A stretch of DNA of 64,000 bases from Klenkia sesuvii (GCF_037083825.1 NZ_JBAPLU010000011.1:62001-126000); one strand, 5' to 3'; shown: positions 26,375 through 35,230, counted from the first letter of the stretch. Notes: a model not told the origin generated them from the letters alone. Program-made: numbers and translations.

Positions 26375-26994
26375 TCCGCGGTGCTCGCGAGCGCGTTGAC
26401 CGCGGCGGCGGTGATCGCCGACCCGCCGCGCCGGCCGCGGACGACCAGGAAGTCCAGGTCGGAGGCGGCCAGGGCCTCCTTGCTCTCGACCGCGCCGATG
26501 AACCCGACCGGGATGCCGACGACGGCGGCCGGGCGGGGGGAACCGGCGGCGACCATCTCCAGCAGGTGGAACAGCGCGGTCGGGGCGTTGCCGATGGCCA
26601 CGACGGCGCCGTCGAGCTTGTCGCCCCACAGCTGCAGGGCGGCCGCCGTCCGGGTGGTGCCCAGCGCCGCGGCGAGGTCCGGCGTCCGCGGGTCGTTGAG
26701 CGTGCAGACCACTTCGTTGTAGGCGGGCAGCCGCTTGCGGGTGACGCCGGCGGCCACCATCTGCGCGTCGCACAGCACCGGGGCGCCGCGCTCCAGCGCC
26801 GTGCGGGCCTTGCCCACCACGCCCTCGGAGAAGGCGACGTCGTCGACCAGGTCCACCTGCCCGCAGGCGTGGATCATCCGCACCGTCACCTGCGCGACGT
26901 CGGCCGGCAGCCGGTCCAGCGCGGCCTCGCGGCGGATGGTCGCGAACGACTGCCGGTAGATCTCGGCGCCGTCGTGCTCGTACTCGTAGCTCAC
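26371..26994 (-). CDS. cobH: Precorrin-8X methylmutase
   Basis: CobH moves the methyl group from C11 to C12 of precorrin-8, giving hydrogenobyrinic acid. The 207 residues start with YEYEHDGAEIYRQSFATIRREA and contain the catalytic-histidine block VTVRMIHACGQVDL. LCDAQMVAAGVTR, NDPRTPDLAAALGTTRTAAAL and GNAPTALFHLLEM follow, all CbiC/CobH hallmarks. GTG 26994 overlaps the cobG stop, and its own stop overlaps cobIJ, so the three are tightly coupled. Confidence 0.95.
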   Translation of the reverse strand: MSYEYEHDGAEIYRQSFATIRREAALDRLPADVAQVTVRMIHACGQVDLVDDVAFSEGVVGKARTALERGAPVLCDAQMVAAGVTRKRLPAYNEVVCTLNDPRTPDLAAALGTTRTAAALQLWGDKLDGAVVAIGNAPTALFHLLEMVAAGSPRPAAVVGIPVGFIGAVESKEALAASDLDFLVVRGRRGGSAITAAAVNALASTAE

Positions 26995-28142
26995 CCTGCT
27001 CCGATCCGGTACCCGTCCTCGACGGCGAGGACGTCGGTCGATCCTGCCGGGCGCCCGCAACGGCGTTCGCACCCGGCCCAGTGCTGGGGGCCCGTGACCG
27101 GCAGCGTGCCGGTCGCCACGGCCCGGGCGGCGTCGGCGCGGACGTCGGCCCGCGACTTCGCGCACCCGGGCAGCCCGGCGCAGGCCGTGACCTGCGCCCA
27201 GGGGCTGGCCGCGTCGAACACCAGGCCCGCGTGGTGGAGTGCGGTGGCGACGTCGTCGACGTACTCGTCGGGCAGGTCGGGGACGGCGACGCTGCGCCAC
27301 GGCGTGACCTGCACCTCGCTGCCCAGCGCCGCGGTGACCTGCACCAGGACGTCGAGCGCCGCCGTCGTCAGCCGGCCCAGCGGCACCAGCCCGACGAGCG
27401 CGACCAGCCCGCCGGCCTGGTCGACCGAGCCCACCGGGGGATCGGACGCGGGGACGGCGGACGGCGTGGCCGAGCCCCCCACCAGGCACGCCACCCGCGC
27501 CGGACCGTCGTCGAGCTCGGTCACCCGCCACGCCCGGCTCCGCTGGGCCTCGCGCTCGGCGAGGAAGGCGTGCGCGGCCCGGAGCACCAGGCGGTGGGCG
27601 TCGGCGGGCGCGGCGCGCAGGCCGGTCTCGTGGCCGGCCAGGGTCAGCGCGAGCGCGTCGGGGTCCACGGCGACCAGGCCGACGTCGCCGGTCAGGCCGT
27701 GCACGTCACCGCGGCCGTCGTCCACGGTGACCAGGAACCGGCCGGGCAGGGCGGCGAGCCCGGCGTCGGCGACCAGCCCGGCGTCCAGGGCCCGCACCAC
27801 CGGACGGGCGTCGACCAGTCCGCCGGCCGCGCGGCCCGACAGCACGCTGGCGACGACGTTGCGGGCGGTCTCGTGCGGCTCCGAGGGCAGCAGCCCGGCA
27901 CCGTGCAGCCGCCGGGCCAGCTCCGGCGGGGCGTCCTCGGCCAGGCCGCGCAGCTGCAGGTTGCCGCGGCTGGTGAGCTCCAGGGCGCCGTCGGCGAGGT
28001 CGACCGCGGCCTGGGCCAGCGCCAGCAGCTGCGGGCCGGTCAGCAGCCCGCCGGGGACCCGCACCCGGGCGAGCCGGCCGTCGGCGGCCAGGTGGGTCTG
28101 CACCGCACCCGGGCAGGCGTCGGCACGGTCGCGGGTGGTCAT
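26991..28142 (-). CDS. cobG: Precorrin-3B synthase (CobG-like, sulfite/nitrite reductase fold)
   Basis: CobG is the oxygen-dependent enzyme that makes precorrin-3B and marks the aerobic pathway. The 383-residue protein has two ferredoxin-like half domains (LARVRVPGGLLTGPQLLALA; ELTSRGNLQLRGL). The C-terminal [4Fe-4S] cysteine set is ACAGLPGCAKSRADV and AGCERRCGRP. It is short for the sulfite reductase superfamily but usual for actinobacterial CobG. ATG 28142 lies 26 bases after the MFS stop on the same strand. The CobG assignment rests on the cysteine set and on the coupled cobH-cobIJ. Confidence 0.88.
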   Translation of the reverse strand: MTTRDRADACPGAVQTHLAADGRLARVRVPGGLLTGPQLLALAQAAVDLADGALELTSRGNLQLRGLAEDAPPELARRLHGAGLLPSEPHETARNVVASVLSGRAAGGLVDARPVVRALDAGLVADAGLAALPGRFLVTVDDGRGDVHGLTGDVGLVAVDPDALALTLAGHETGLRAAPADAHRLVLRAAHAFLAEREAQRSRAWRVTELDDGPARVACLVGGSATPSAVPASDPPVGSVDQAGGLVALVGLVPLGRLTTAALDVLVQVTAALGSEVQVTPWRSVAVPDLPDEYVDDVATALHHAGLVFDAASPWAQVTACAGLPGCAKSRADVRADAARAVATGTLPVTGPQHWAGCERRCGRPAGSTDVLAVEDGYRIGAG

Positions 28143-28168
28143 GGCCCGCCCGAGGTTACGTGCGCGGT

Positions 28169-29395
28169 TCAGCTCCGGGCGCCGCGCCCGAGCAGGATGA
28201 CCACCGGCACCAGCAGGACGGCGGCGGCCACCGCGACCGACGGGTAGCCGCCGGTGGCCAGCACCGGGCCGGCCACGGCGCCCGCCGCCGCCCCCGCCAG
28301 GCCCATCACCAGGTCCGACGTGCCCTGGGCCGAGGTGCGCACCCCTGCCGGCACCGACTCCGACAGCAAGGTCGACCCGGCCACCAGGGCCGCCGACCAG
28401 CCCAGCCCCAGCAGCAGCATCGACAGGGTGACCCAGCCGCGGGCATCGGCCGGGGCCAGCCCGCCGACCACCAGCGACCCGGCCAGCAGCCCCACGCCGA
28501 GGGCGATGGTGGGCACCCGACCGGCCCGGTCGGCCAGCCAGCCCATCACCGGGGAGGCGGCGTACATGCCGGCGATGTGCACGCTGATCACCACACCGAT
28601 GACCTGCAACGACGCCCCGCCGTGCCCCAGGTGCACCGGGGTCATGACCATGACCCCGACCATCACCGCGTGCGCGGTCATCACCGCGACCAGGCCGAGG
28701 CGGGCCGCGGGCAGGGCCAGCACGGTGCGCAGGGTGGCGGCGACGGTGGGGCGCGCGCCGCTCGCGACAGGTCCACCGGCGGCCAGCAGCGGGTCCGGGC
28801 GCAGCAGCAACCCCACGACCGCCGCCCCCGCGGCGAAGGACACCGCGGACAGCAGGAACGGGCCGGCCAGCGCGGGCAGGCCGAGGGCGCGGCCGAGCGA
28901 CCCGCCGACGCCGGAGAGGTTGGGGCCGGCCACCGCACCGGCCGTCGTGGCCCACACGACCACCGACAGCGCCCGGCCGCGGGTCTGCGGGGTCGCGGCG
29001 TCGGTGGCCGCGTAGCGGGCCTGCAGGCCCGAGGCGGTGGCGCCGCCGACCAGCAGCAGCCCGGTCACCAGCAGGAGGAACGAGCCGACGACGGCGGCCA
29101 GCACCACCAGTCCCGCGCCCAGCAGGCCGAGGGCGTAGCCGGTGGCCAGGGCCGGACGACGGCCCCGCGCGGCGGCCAGCCGGGCCAGCGGCACCGCCAA
29201 CCCCGCGGCACCCAGCACGGTGGCGGTCTGCGCCAGGCCCGACAGCGCGGTCGACCCCGACACCTGCTCGGCCAGCAACCCGCCGACGGCGATCCCGCTG
29301 GCCACCCCGACCCCGCCGAGCACCTGGCTGCCCACCAGCACCGGCACCGCACGGCGCCGGGCCCGGTCGCGGACGGTCTCGACGACGGCGGTCAC
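28169..29395 (-). CDS. MFS transporter upstream of cobGHIJ
   Basis: A 408-residue major facilitator with twelve hydrophobic helices and the loop motif PLARLAAARGRRPALATGYALG. A second copy, MGWLADRAGRVPTIALGVGLLAG, lies in the C-terminal half. It is the first gene of a unit with cobG-cobH-cobIJ (26-base gap), which raises the possibility that it moves a corrinoid, cobalt or a pathway-related compound. Nothing in the sequence names a substrate, and ordinary drug-efflux-type homologues look alike. The start is GTG 29395. The divergent TPR gene starts 80 bases away. Confidence 0.82.
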   Translation of the reverse strand: MTAVVETVRDRARRRAVPVLVGSQVLGGVGVASGIAVGGLLAEQVSGSTALSGLAQTATVLGAAGLAVPLARLAAARGRRPALATGYALGLLGAGLVVLAAVVGSFLLLVTGLLLVGGATASGLQARYAATDAATPQTRGRALSVVVWATTAGAVAGPNLSGVGGSLGRALGLPALAGPFLLSAVSFAAGAAVVGLLLRPDPLLAAGGPVASGARPTVAATLRTVLALPAARLGLVAVMTAHAVMVGVMVMTPVHLGHGGASLQVIGVVISVHIAGMYAASPVMGWLADRAGRVPTIALGVGLLAGSLVVGGLAPADARGWVTLSMLLLGLGWSAALVAGSTLLSESVPAGVRTSAQGTSDLVMGLAGAAAGAVAGPVLATGGYPSVAVAAAVLLVPVVILLGRGARS

Positions 29396-29475
29396 GAGGG
29401 GGATCCTGCCGTGCAGGGGGCGGGAAGCGCGACGGTCCCGCGCGTGTTGTGCCCGCCGCCTGAGAGGAGGCCACG

Positions 29476-29799
29476 ATGACCACCATCGACCTGCACTCCG
29501 AGTTCCTGCGCGCGGAGCTCTTCCTCACCAGCGGGCAGCCCGCCGAGGCCGTGGCCATCCTGGCCCCGGTGGTCGCCGCGTACCCGCACGACGTCGCGGT
29601 CCTCGAGCTGCTGGGGCGCTCGTGCTTCGAGTCCGCGCAGCTGGCGAAGGCCGAGCAGGCCTTCGGCGAGCTGGTCGAGCTGGCGCCGGCCGACGGCTGG
29701 GCCCGCCGGGCGCTGGCCCGCACCCTCGAGCGGCAGCACCGCGCCGACGAGGCGGCCACCCACCACCGCATGGCCGACGCCCTGGGCGCGGCCACCTGA
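29476..29799 (+). CDS. Tetratricopeptide repeat protein (107 aa)
   Basis: A small all-helical protein with about two and a half TPR units: RAELFLTSGQPAEAVAILAPVVAAYPHD, LELLGRSCFESAQLAKAEQAFGELVELAPAD (quoted in part) and a final WARRALARTLERQ helix. TPR proteins bind partner proteins; no enzymatic domain is present. GAGAGGAGG lies just ahead of ATG 29476. It stands alone and is followed by a short tandem repeat tract. Confidence 0.8.
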   Translation: MTTIDLHSEFLRAELFLTSGQPAEAVAILAPVVAAYPHDVAVLELLGRSCFESAQLAKAEQAFGELVELAPADGWARRALARTLERQHRADEAATHHRMADALGAAT

Positions 29800-29850
29800 G
29801 GCCCGCCCGGTTCAGGCCCACCCGGGTCAGGCCCGCCCCGGGTCAGGCCC
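29800..29850. repeat. Three tandem ~16-bp repeats
   Basis: The unit GGCCCGCCCGGTTCA occurs three and a half times with small changes (GGCCCACCCGGGTCA, then GGCCCGCCCCGGGTCA). It fills the gap between the convergent TPR and TIGR03086 genes. The last TCA is the stop codon of the latter. Confidence 0.7.
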
Positions 29851-30382
29851 GGCGACCGAGCCGGGCCAGCACCGCGGTCTGCCGGTCGGCGTCGGCGTCG
29901 ACCGGCAGCGCCGGGGCGCAGATGCCGTCCATGTGCAGGGCGTCGCCGAAGGAGTCGGCGCCGGCAGCCGTCCGGTCGAGCTCGGCGTCGGTGAGCGCCT
30001 CGTCGCCGCCGGTGGCCCGGGCGACGTCCCAGCGGTGCACGACCATGTCCCACACGTAGAACTGCTCCAGCGTGGCCCCGACGGTCGTGGGCCCGAAGAA
30101 CCCGTCGTAGCGCGTGCCGACCAGCTCGTCGGTCAGCGCCGCACCCACCGCGTCGGCGTGCGCCCGGAACACCTCGGCCGGGTCGCCGGTGGGCGCCGGC
30201 CCGAGGTCGGCGCCGTGCGTGGCCAGCAGCTCGCGCTGGGTGTCCACGACGTGCGCGACGACGTCGGCCGCCGTCCACCCCTCGCAGGGGGAGGGCGCGG
30301 ACCAGCGGTCGGCGGGGACGGCGTCGAGGACGGCGGACAGCGCCGCGGCGGTGGATCGGTAGGAGGTCGCGGTGTCGGTCAT
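29843..30382 (-). CDS. TIGR03086 family metal-binding protein (DinB/mycothiol-type fold)
   Basis: A 179-residue four-helix-bundle protein of the TIGR03086 family, related to the N-terminal domain of mycothiol-dependent maleylpyruvate isomerase. It shows SPCEGWTAADVVAHVVDTQRE with the first metal His, and the block YVWDMVVHRWDVARATGGD, where W-D-x-x-x-H-R-W-D supplies the other ligands. Members bind a divalent metal and may use mycothiol. The substrate is unknown. ATG 30382 is preferred to the upstream GTG 30391. It is divergent from the AraC regulator. Confidence 0.82.
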   Translation of the reverse strand: MTDTATSYRSTAAALSAVLDAVPADRWSAPSPCEGWTAADVVAHVVDTQRELLATHGADLGPAPTGDPAEVFRAHADAVGAALTDELVGTRYDGFFGPTTVGATLEQFYVWDMVVHRWDVARATGGDEALTDAELDRTAAGADSFGDALHMDGICAPALPVDADADRQTAVLARLGRRA

Positions 30383-30420
30383 GGTCCCCACCGTGGTCCG
30401 CGTCGGGCAGGCTGGTCTTG

Positions 30421-31329
30421 ATGGAACCCGACAGCACCGACGCCGTCGAGCGCGCGCACCTGCGGGCGCCCGGCGACCGCTCGCACACCATGCACCGCTA
30501 CGCGCCGCCGGCCGAGCTCGTGCCGCTGGTGCAGCGGTTCTGGATCCCGGTCTGGTCGGTGCCGCCGGGGCAGGAGTCCACCCAGCACGTGCTGCAGTAC
30601 CCGGTCGCCCTGCTCGTGGTGGCGCCCGACTACGCCCGCTTCTACGGCGTGGTCACCGGGCTCTCGGCGACCACCCTCACCGGCGACGGCTGGGCGGTCG
30701 GGGTGATGCTGACCCCGGCCGCCGGGGCGCTCGTGGCGGGTGTCGACATGTCGACCTTCACCGACCGGCACGTCGACCTGACCGAGGTGCTGGGCGCCAC
30801 CGACCTGCCCGCGCGGGTGCGTGCCGCGATGGCCGCCGACCCGTGCTCCGCCGCGGCCCACCGGGCGGCGACGACGGCGTTCGCCGACGTGCTGCGGCCG
30901 CTGCTGCCGGTGGACGCCGAGGGCGAGCTGGTCGACCGCGTGGTGGCCCTGGTGGAGAGCCGCCCCGACCTGCTGCGGGTGGCCCAGCTGTGCGAGGCGA
31001 CCGGGCTGGGCGAGCGGGCCCTGCAGCGGCTGCTGCAGCGCCGGCTCGGGCTGACGCCGAAGTGGTTGATCCAGCGGCGCCGGCTGCACGAGGCCGCCGA
31101 GGCGCTGCGGCACGGCGAGGGGGCGATGGCCCAGACCGCCGCACTGCTGGGGTACGCCGACCAGGCGCACTTCACCCGCGACTGGACGGCGGTCACCGGT
31201 ACCCCACCGGGCCGCTTCGCCGCCGCGCACCGCGCTCAGCCGAACGGGCCCGCACCCGCCCGCGAGACGACCCCCGGCACGCCGTCGGCCTCGAAGACGG
31301 TGATGTCGTCGGCGCCGTCCACGACGTAG
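30421..31329 (+). CDS. AraC family transcriptional regulator
   Basis: A 302-residue regulator. The N-terminal 160 residues carry the DUF6597-like sensor domain (HRYAPPAELVPLVQRFWIPVW). The C-terminal AraC double helix-turn-helix spans residues 190-275 (RVAQLCEATGLGERALQRLLQRRLGLTPKWLIQRRRL, quoted in two joined helices, and AALLGYADQAHFTRDWTAVTGTPPGRF). The ATG at 30421 directly follows a TTG in frame. The last 94 bases overlap the convergent sigma-like gene, so the final 30 residues may be dispensable. The target genes are unknown. Confidence 0.87.
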   Translation: MEPDSTDAVERAHLRAPGDRSHTMHRYAPPAELVPLVQRFWIPVWSVPPGQESTQHVLQYPVALLVVAPDYARFYGVVTGLSATTLTGDGWAVGVMLTPAAGALVAGVDMSTFTDRHVDLTEVLGATDLPARVRAAMAADPCSAAAHRAATTAFADVLRPLLPVDAEGELVDRVVALVESRPDLLRVAQLCEATGLGERALQRLLQRRLGLTPKWLIQRRRLHEAAEALRHGEGAMAQTAALLGYADQAHFTRDWTAVTGTPPGRFAAAHRAQPNGPAPARETTPGTPSASKTVMSSAPSTT

Positions 31330-32957
31330 GCCCACCCGGCCTCCAGCGCGGGGGTCTGCACGTCCGCCCCCGCGTCGTCGCTCAGTCGCACCTCGGTGCC
31401 GGCCGGGGCCACGACGACCGTGGTGGCCCCGAACGTCGAGGAGTCCGTCGCGTACCCGGCGCACCGGGTGACCACCGTGAGCGTGGCCAGGTCGGTGCCG
31501 GCCGGGTGGCTCTCCACCCCGCACGTGGCGATGCGGCCACCGCCGGTCCCGGTCGCCGTCCAGGCCGTCGAGGTGACCACGGCGCCGCTGGGGAACGTGA
31601 CGGCCACCGTCACCGCCGACGCGGTGAGCCCGCCCGGGGCCGGGAAGCGACCCGCGCCCAGCACGGTGACCGGGAGGGCGGCGGGGTCCGCACCGGTGGG
31701 CGTGGCGACCTGGTCGAGCGCCGCGTCGTAGGCGGTGCGGTCGACCGGGCCCGGGCCGGACCGGGCGGCGCCGGGGTCGGTCCCGGGCGGGGCCGTCCAG
31801 GAGGTGTCGGACAGGTAGCTGGTCGGCGTCTCCTCGGCCACCACCGCGTCCTCGCGCACCACCCGGTAGGCCAGCGCCGGCGGGCCCACCGCGCCGGGCA
31901 GCTCGACGGCCGCGACCCCATCCTGGGTGTCGACGCCGCTGAAGGACCGGGCGGCCGACCCGTCGGCGGCCACCACGAACCCGGGCGTGACCTCCACCCG
32001 GTCGCCGGGCTGGGTCACCACCAGCAGGGTGGTCGACCGCGGGGTGCCCACGGCCATCGACCAGGCGGCCGGGCCGGGGCCGGACACCCAGCTGGCCCCG
32101 GACAGCACCAGGTCGGCGGTGTCGGCGCCGGCCGGCCCGGTGAACCACGAGCTGACCAGGCCACCCGTGGTGGTCTGCACGAACAGCACCCACCGCCCTC
32201 CGGCGGCGTCGCCGGCGTAGACGAGGCGGCCCTCGTCGGGTCCCGGGTCCAGCCGGGCCCGCAGCGCCGCGACGAGGGCGTCGTCGTCCACGAGCGACCC
32301 CCGGGCCGGACCGGCCGACGGGCCGGCCACCCCGTCGGCGGTGGTGGCCCGGGCGGCCGGCGGGGTGCCGGCCGGCAGGGCGCCGGGCAGCCAGGCAGCC
32401 GCCGCGCCGAGGACGGCGACCGCGCCCGCCGCGAGCAACCCCCGCGACCAGCGGCGCCGGCGCGCGCCCCTGACCTCCGCGGCGAGCTCGTCGGCGGTCA
32501 GGTCGCGCTGGCCGGCCAGGGCGGCCAGGCCCTCCAGCCGGGCCGGCAGCTCGGTGGCCGGGACGCCGAGCCGGTCGGGCAGACCCCCGGTGGCCGCCCC
32601 GGGCACCAGCTCGGCGACCGCGGCGTCGTCCAGGCCCTCGAACCAGCGCAGCACCACGGCGGTGCGCTCCGCCCGGGTCAGCCGGTCCAGGGCACGCGCG
32701 AGCTCGCGCGCGGCGGCGACGTCGGCGGGGGAGAGCCACCACGGGTCGCCCGACGTCCCGGCCAGCACCGCCTCGCGGACGAGCCGGCGGCCCAGGTGCG
32801 CCCGCACCAGGCCGGGCAGGCCGCCGCCGCGCAGCTCGCCCCGCACCAGCAGGTCGCGGGCCGCGGCGTCACCACCGGTCAGCAGGTAGGCGGTGGGGAG
32901 GTGCGCGGAGGGCAGCCTGCCGGTCGGCTGCTCCCCGCGCTCGTCGGCCACCGGCAC
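31236..32957 (-). CDS. Membrane protein with degenerate ECF sigma-like N-terminus
   Basis: A 573-residue protein I cannot name. Residues 15-35 (TAYLLTGGDAAARDLLVRGE) resemble the opening of sigma-70 region 2. Residues 85-120 (LARALDRLTRAERTAVVLRWFEGLDDAAVAEL) resemble region 4; the rest of region 2 is missing. A basic stretch (RGARRRRWSR) leads into a single membrane helix near residue 180. About 370 extracytoplasmic residues, rich in beta structure and Thr/Val, follow. GAGGAGG precedes GTG 32957 by seven bases. The layout suggests a membrane-anchored signalling protein with an inside-facing sigma remnant. Confidence 0.6.
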   Translation of the reverse strand: MPVADERGEQPTGRLPSAHLPTAYLLTGGDAAARDLLVRGELRGGGLPGLVRAHLGRRLVREAVLAGTSGDPWWLSPADVAAARELARALDRLTRAERTAVVLRWFEGLDDAAVAELVPGAATGGLPDRLGVPATELPARLEGLAALAGQRDLTADELAAEVRGARRRRWSRGLLAAGAVAVLGAAAAWLPGALPAGTPPAARATTADGVAGPSAGPARGSLVDDDALVAALRARLDPGPDEGRLVYAGDAAGGRWVLFVQTTTGGLVSSWFTGPAGADTADLVLSGASWVSGPGPAAWSMAVGTPRSTTLLVVTQPGDRVEVTPGFVVAADGSAARSFSGVDTQDGVAAVELPGAVGPPALAYRVVREDAVVAEETPTSYLSDTSWTAPPGTDPGAARSGPGPVDRTAYDAALDQVATPTGADPAALPVTVLGAGRFPAPGGLTASAVTVAVTFPSGAVVTSTAWTATGTGGGRIATCGVESHPAGTDLATLTVVTRCAGYATDSSTFGATTVVVAPAGTEVRLSDDAGADVQTPALEAGWAYVVDGADDITVFEADGVPGVVSRAGAGPFG

Positions 32958-33006
32958 AGTCAACCTCCTCGGCGCGGTCGGCCGCCGGTCGTGGCACCGT
33001 GACGTC

Positions 33007-34377
33007 GTGGAACGACCGACGTCCTGGCCCCGTGCCCTCGTCCGCGCCGTCCGGGGGTCGCTGTGGCCGGTCCCCGTGATCGGCGTGGTGGTGGCCATCG
33101 GGCTGGGCATCGCGCTGCCCGCCCTCGACGGGGCCCTCGAGGCCGGCGACGGCCAGAGCCCGCTCACCTTCGTGTTCGGCGGTGGGCCGTCGGCGGCCCG
33201 CGACGTCCTGGCCGCCATCGCCGGGTCGTTGATCTCGGTCACCGGCCTGGTGTTCTCGCTGACCGTCGTGGCGATGCAGCTGAGCAGCAGCCAGTACTCG
33301 CCGCGGGTGCTGCAGACGTTCGTCACCGACCGGGTCGTGCAGTTCACCCTCGGCCAGCTGGTGCTGACGTTCGTCTACGCGCTGACGGTGCTGCGCACGG
33401 TGCGCACCGAGAGCGCCGGCCTCACGTCGCAGCCCTTCGTGCCGCGGCTGTCGATCACGGTGGCCTACGTGCTGACGCTGGGCGCGGTGGTGGGGCTGCT
33501 GCTCTTCCTCGGCCACATCACGAACGCGCTGCGGGTCGAGACGATCATCCGCGACGTCCACGACGAGGCCACGCGGACCTTCGACGACGAGCTGGGCGCC
33601 GACCCCGACGCCGCGGCGCCCCGCCTCCCGGACGGGGAGGCGGTGCTGCTCACCGTCGGGGGCAGCGGGTTCCTGGTGGACGTCGACGACCGGGCCGTGG
33701 CCCGCGCCGCGCGGGAGGTCGGCGCGGTGGTGCTGCTCGACCCGTGCATCGGCGACCCGGTGCTCGCCCGGGTCCCGGTGGCGCACGTGTGGGCGGCCCC
33801 GGGCGCCGACCTCGCACCGCTGGAGCAGGCCCTGGAGGCAGGCCTGCACCTGGAGCACGAGCGCTCCCCGGCCCGGGACGTCGGCTACAGCCTGCGCAAG
33901 GTCGTCGACATCGCCGGTCGCGCCCTGAGCCCGGGGGTGAACGACCCGACCACCGCCGTGCACGCGCTCAGCCACATCTCGGCGCTGCTCGGCGACGTCG
34001 CGCACCGCCCGCTGGGGCCGGCCGTCACCCGCGACGAGGACGGCGCGACCCGGTTCGTCGTCCCGCAGCGCACCCTCGAGTCCCTGGTGCGCCTGGGCCT
34101 GGAGGAACCGCTGCAGTACGCCGAGGGGTCGCCCGCGGTGCTGCGCCGCATCGCGGGGGTGCTGCGCGAGCTGGCCTGGCGGGCCCCGCGCGGGCGGCTG
34201 GACGACGTGGTCCGCGACTGGACCGCGCGGTTGGCCGCCACGGCGGGCCGCACCGCCGACCTGGACCCCGCCGAGGTGCGCGACTGGCGGTCCGACGTCG
34301 AGGACGCCCTCGCCGGTCGCTGGCCGCGGTCGTGGCCCGACCGGGCGGCGGCGCGCCAGCGGACGCTCCCGGGGTGA
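33007..34377 (+). CDS. DUF2254 membrane protein
   Basis: A 456-residue protein of the DUF2254 family. Four membrane helices occupy residues 15-180. The conserved segment GSLISVTGLVFSLTVVAMQLSSSQYSPRVLQTFVTDRVVQ spans the second helix and a cytosolic loop; its core MQLSSSQYSPR is the family fingerprint. The C-terminal 270 residues are soluble and include DVGYSLRKVVDIAGRALSPGVNDPTTA, another family block. The function is unknown. The GTG start at 33007 lies 49 bases from the divergent sigma-like gene. Its stop overlaps the methyltransferase start (GTGA). Confidence 0.85.
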   Translation: MERPTSWPRALVRAVRGSLWPVPVIGVVVAIGLGIALPALDGALEAGDGQSPLTFVFGGGPSAARDVLAAIAGSLISVTGLVFSLTVVAMQLSSSQYSPRVLQTFVTDRVVQFTLGQLVLTFVYALTVLRTVRTESAGLTSQPFVPRLSITVAYVLTLGAVVGLLLFLGHITNALRVETIIRDVHDEATRTFDDELGADPDAAAPRLPDGEAVLLTVGGSGFLVDVDDRAVARAAREVGAVVLLDPCIGDPVLARVPVAHVWAAPGADLAPLEQALEAGLHLEHERSPARDVGYSLRKVVDIAGRALSPGVNDPTTAVHALSHISALLGDVAHRPLGPAVTRDEDGATRFVVPQRTLESLVRLGLEEPLQYAEGSPAVLRRIAGVLRELAWRAPRGRLDDVVRDWTARLAATAGRTADLDPAEVRDWRSDVEDALAGRWPRSWPDRAAARQRTLPG

Positions 34378-35207
34378 GCCCGGCCGACCTCGTCGCGGCG
34401 CTGCGGGCCGCCGGCTGCGTCTTCGCCGAGGACGAGGCCGCCCTGCTGCTCGCCGACGGCCGGCCCCTCGCCGACCTGGTCGCCCGCCGGGTCGCCGGTG
34501 AGCCGCTGGAGCAGGTGCTGGGTTGGGTGGCCTTCTGCGGTCGGCGCGTGCTGCTGGACCCCGGTGTCTTCGTGCCGCGCCAGCGCACCGCGCTGCTGGT
34601 GGAGCAGGCGGTGGCGCTGGGCGGGCGGGTCGTGGTGGATCTGTGCTGCGGGTCCGGCGCGGTCGGCCTCGCGGTGGCCGACGGGCTCGGACGCGACGGG
34701 ACGGGGGACGTCGGGACGGGCGACGTCGGGACGGGGGACAACGGGACGGGGGACGTCGGGACGGGGCTCGACGGGCTGGAGGACGTCCACCTGGTCGCCG
34801 CGGACGTCGACCCGGTCGCCGTCGCCTGCGCCCGGCGCAACGGGGTGACCGCCGTGGTCGGCGACCTGTACGGGCCGTTGCCGGCCCAGCTGCGGGGCCG
34901 GGTCGACCTGCTCTGCGTCAACGCCCCCTACGTGCCCACCGACGACGTCGCCGGCCTGCCCCCCGAGGCCCGCGACCACGAACCGGTGGCCGCCCTCGAC
35001 GGCGGCCGCGACGGCCTGGACCTGCACCGGCGGGTCGCCGCCGGGGCGGGGGAGTGGCTGGCCCCCGGGGGCTCGGTGCTGCTGGAGACCAGCCGGGTGC
35101 AGGCCGCCGGCACGCTCGCCGCGGTCGCCGCCGGCGGCCTGGTCGCCCGCGTGGTCACCGACGACGACCGCGGCGCGACGGTCGTCGTCGGCACCCGCCC
35201 CGCCTGA
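34374..35207 (+). CDS. PrmC-related protein N5-glutamine methyltransferase (TIGR03704 type)
   Basis: A 277-residue HemK/PrmC-like methylase. The N-terminal helical domain ends in RRVAGEPLEQVLGWVAFCGRRVLLDPGVFVPR, cited here only for its family cores LEQVLGW and VFVPR. Motif I is VVDLCCGSGAVGLAVADG, and the catalytic loop reads VNAPYVP instead of the canonical NPPY. NAPY typifies the TIGR03704 PrmC-related group of unknown substrate, so this is probably not the release-factor methylase. Between motif I and the acidic loop it carries an in-frame 5-residue repeat (GTGDV x4). GTG 34374 overlaps the DUF2254 stop. Confidence 0.85.
   Translation: MSPADLVAALRAAGCVFAEDEAALLLADGRPLADLVARRVAGEPLEQVLGWVAFCGRRVLLDPGVFVPRQRTALLVEQAVALGGRVVVDLCCGSGAVGLAVADGLGRDGTGDVGTGDVGTGDNGTGDVGTGLDGLEDVHLVAADVDPVAVACARRNGVTAVVGDLYGPLPAQLRGRVDLLCVNAPYVPTDDVAGLPPEARDHEPVAALDGGRDGLDLHRRVAAGAGEWLAPGGSVLLETSRVQAAGTLAAVAAGGLVARVVTDDDRGATVVVGTRPA
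34706..34765 (+). repeat. In-frame 15-bp tandem repeat (4 units) in the PrmC-like gene
   Basis: Four contiguous 15-bp units of the form GGACGTCGGGACGGG (34706-34720, 34721-34735, 34736-34750, 34751-34765) with two changed positions encode a repeating D-V-G-T-G pattern in a loop of the methylase fold. A 15-bp period preserves the frame if copies are gained or lost. Confidence 0.9.
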
Positions 35208-35230
35208 CCCGGGCGCCCGTCCCCCTCCGA

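Noticed and set aside
31236..31329. Overlap of the AraC gene with the sigma-like gene as evidence that one is false
   Set aside because: Both have strong independent support upstream of the overlap; convergent tail overlaps also occur at 3169, 22010 and 53374 in this window.
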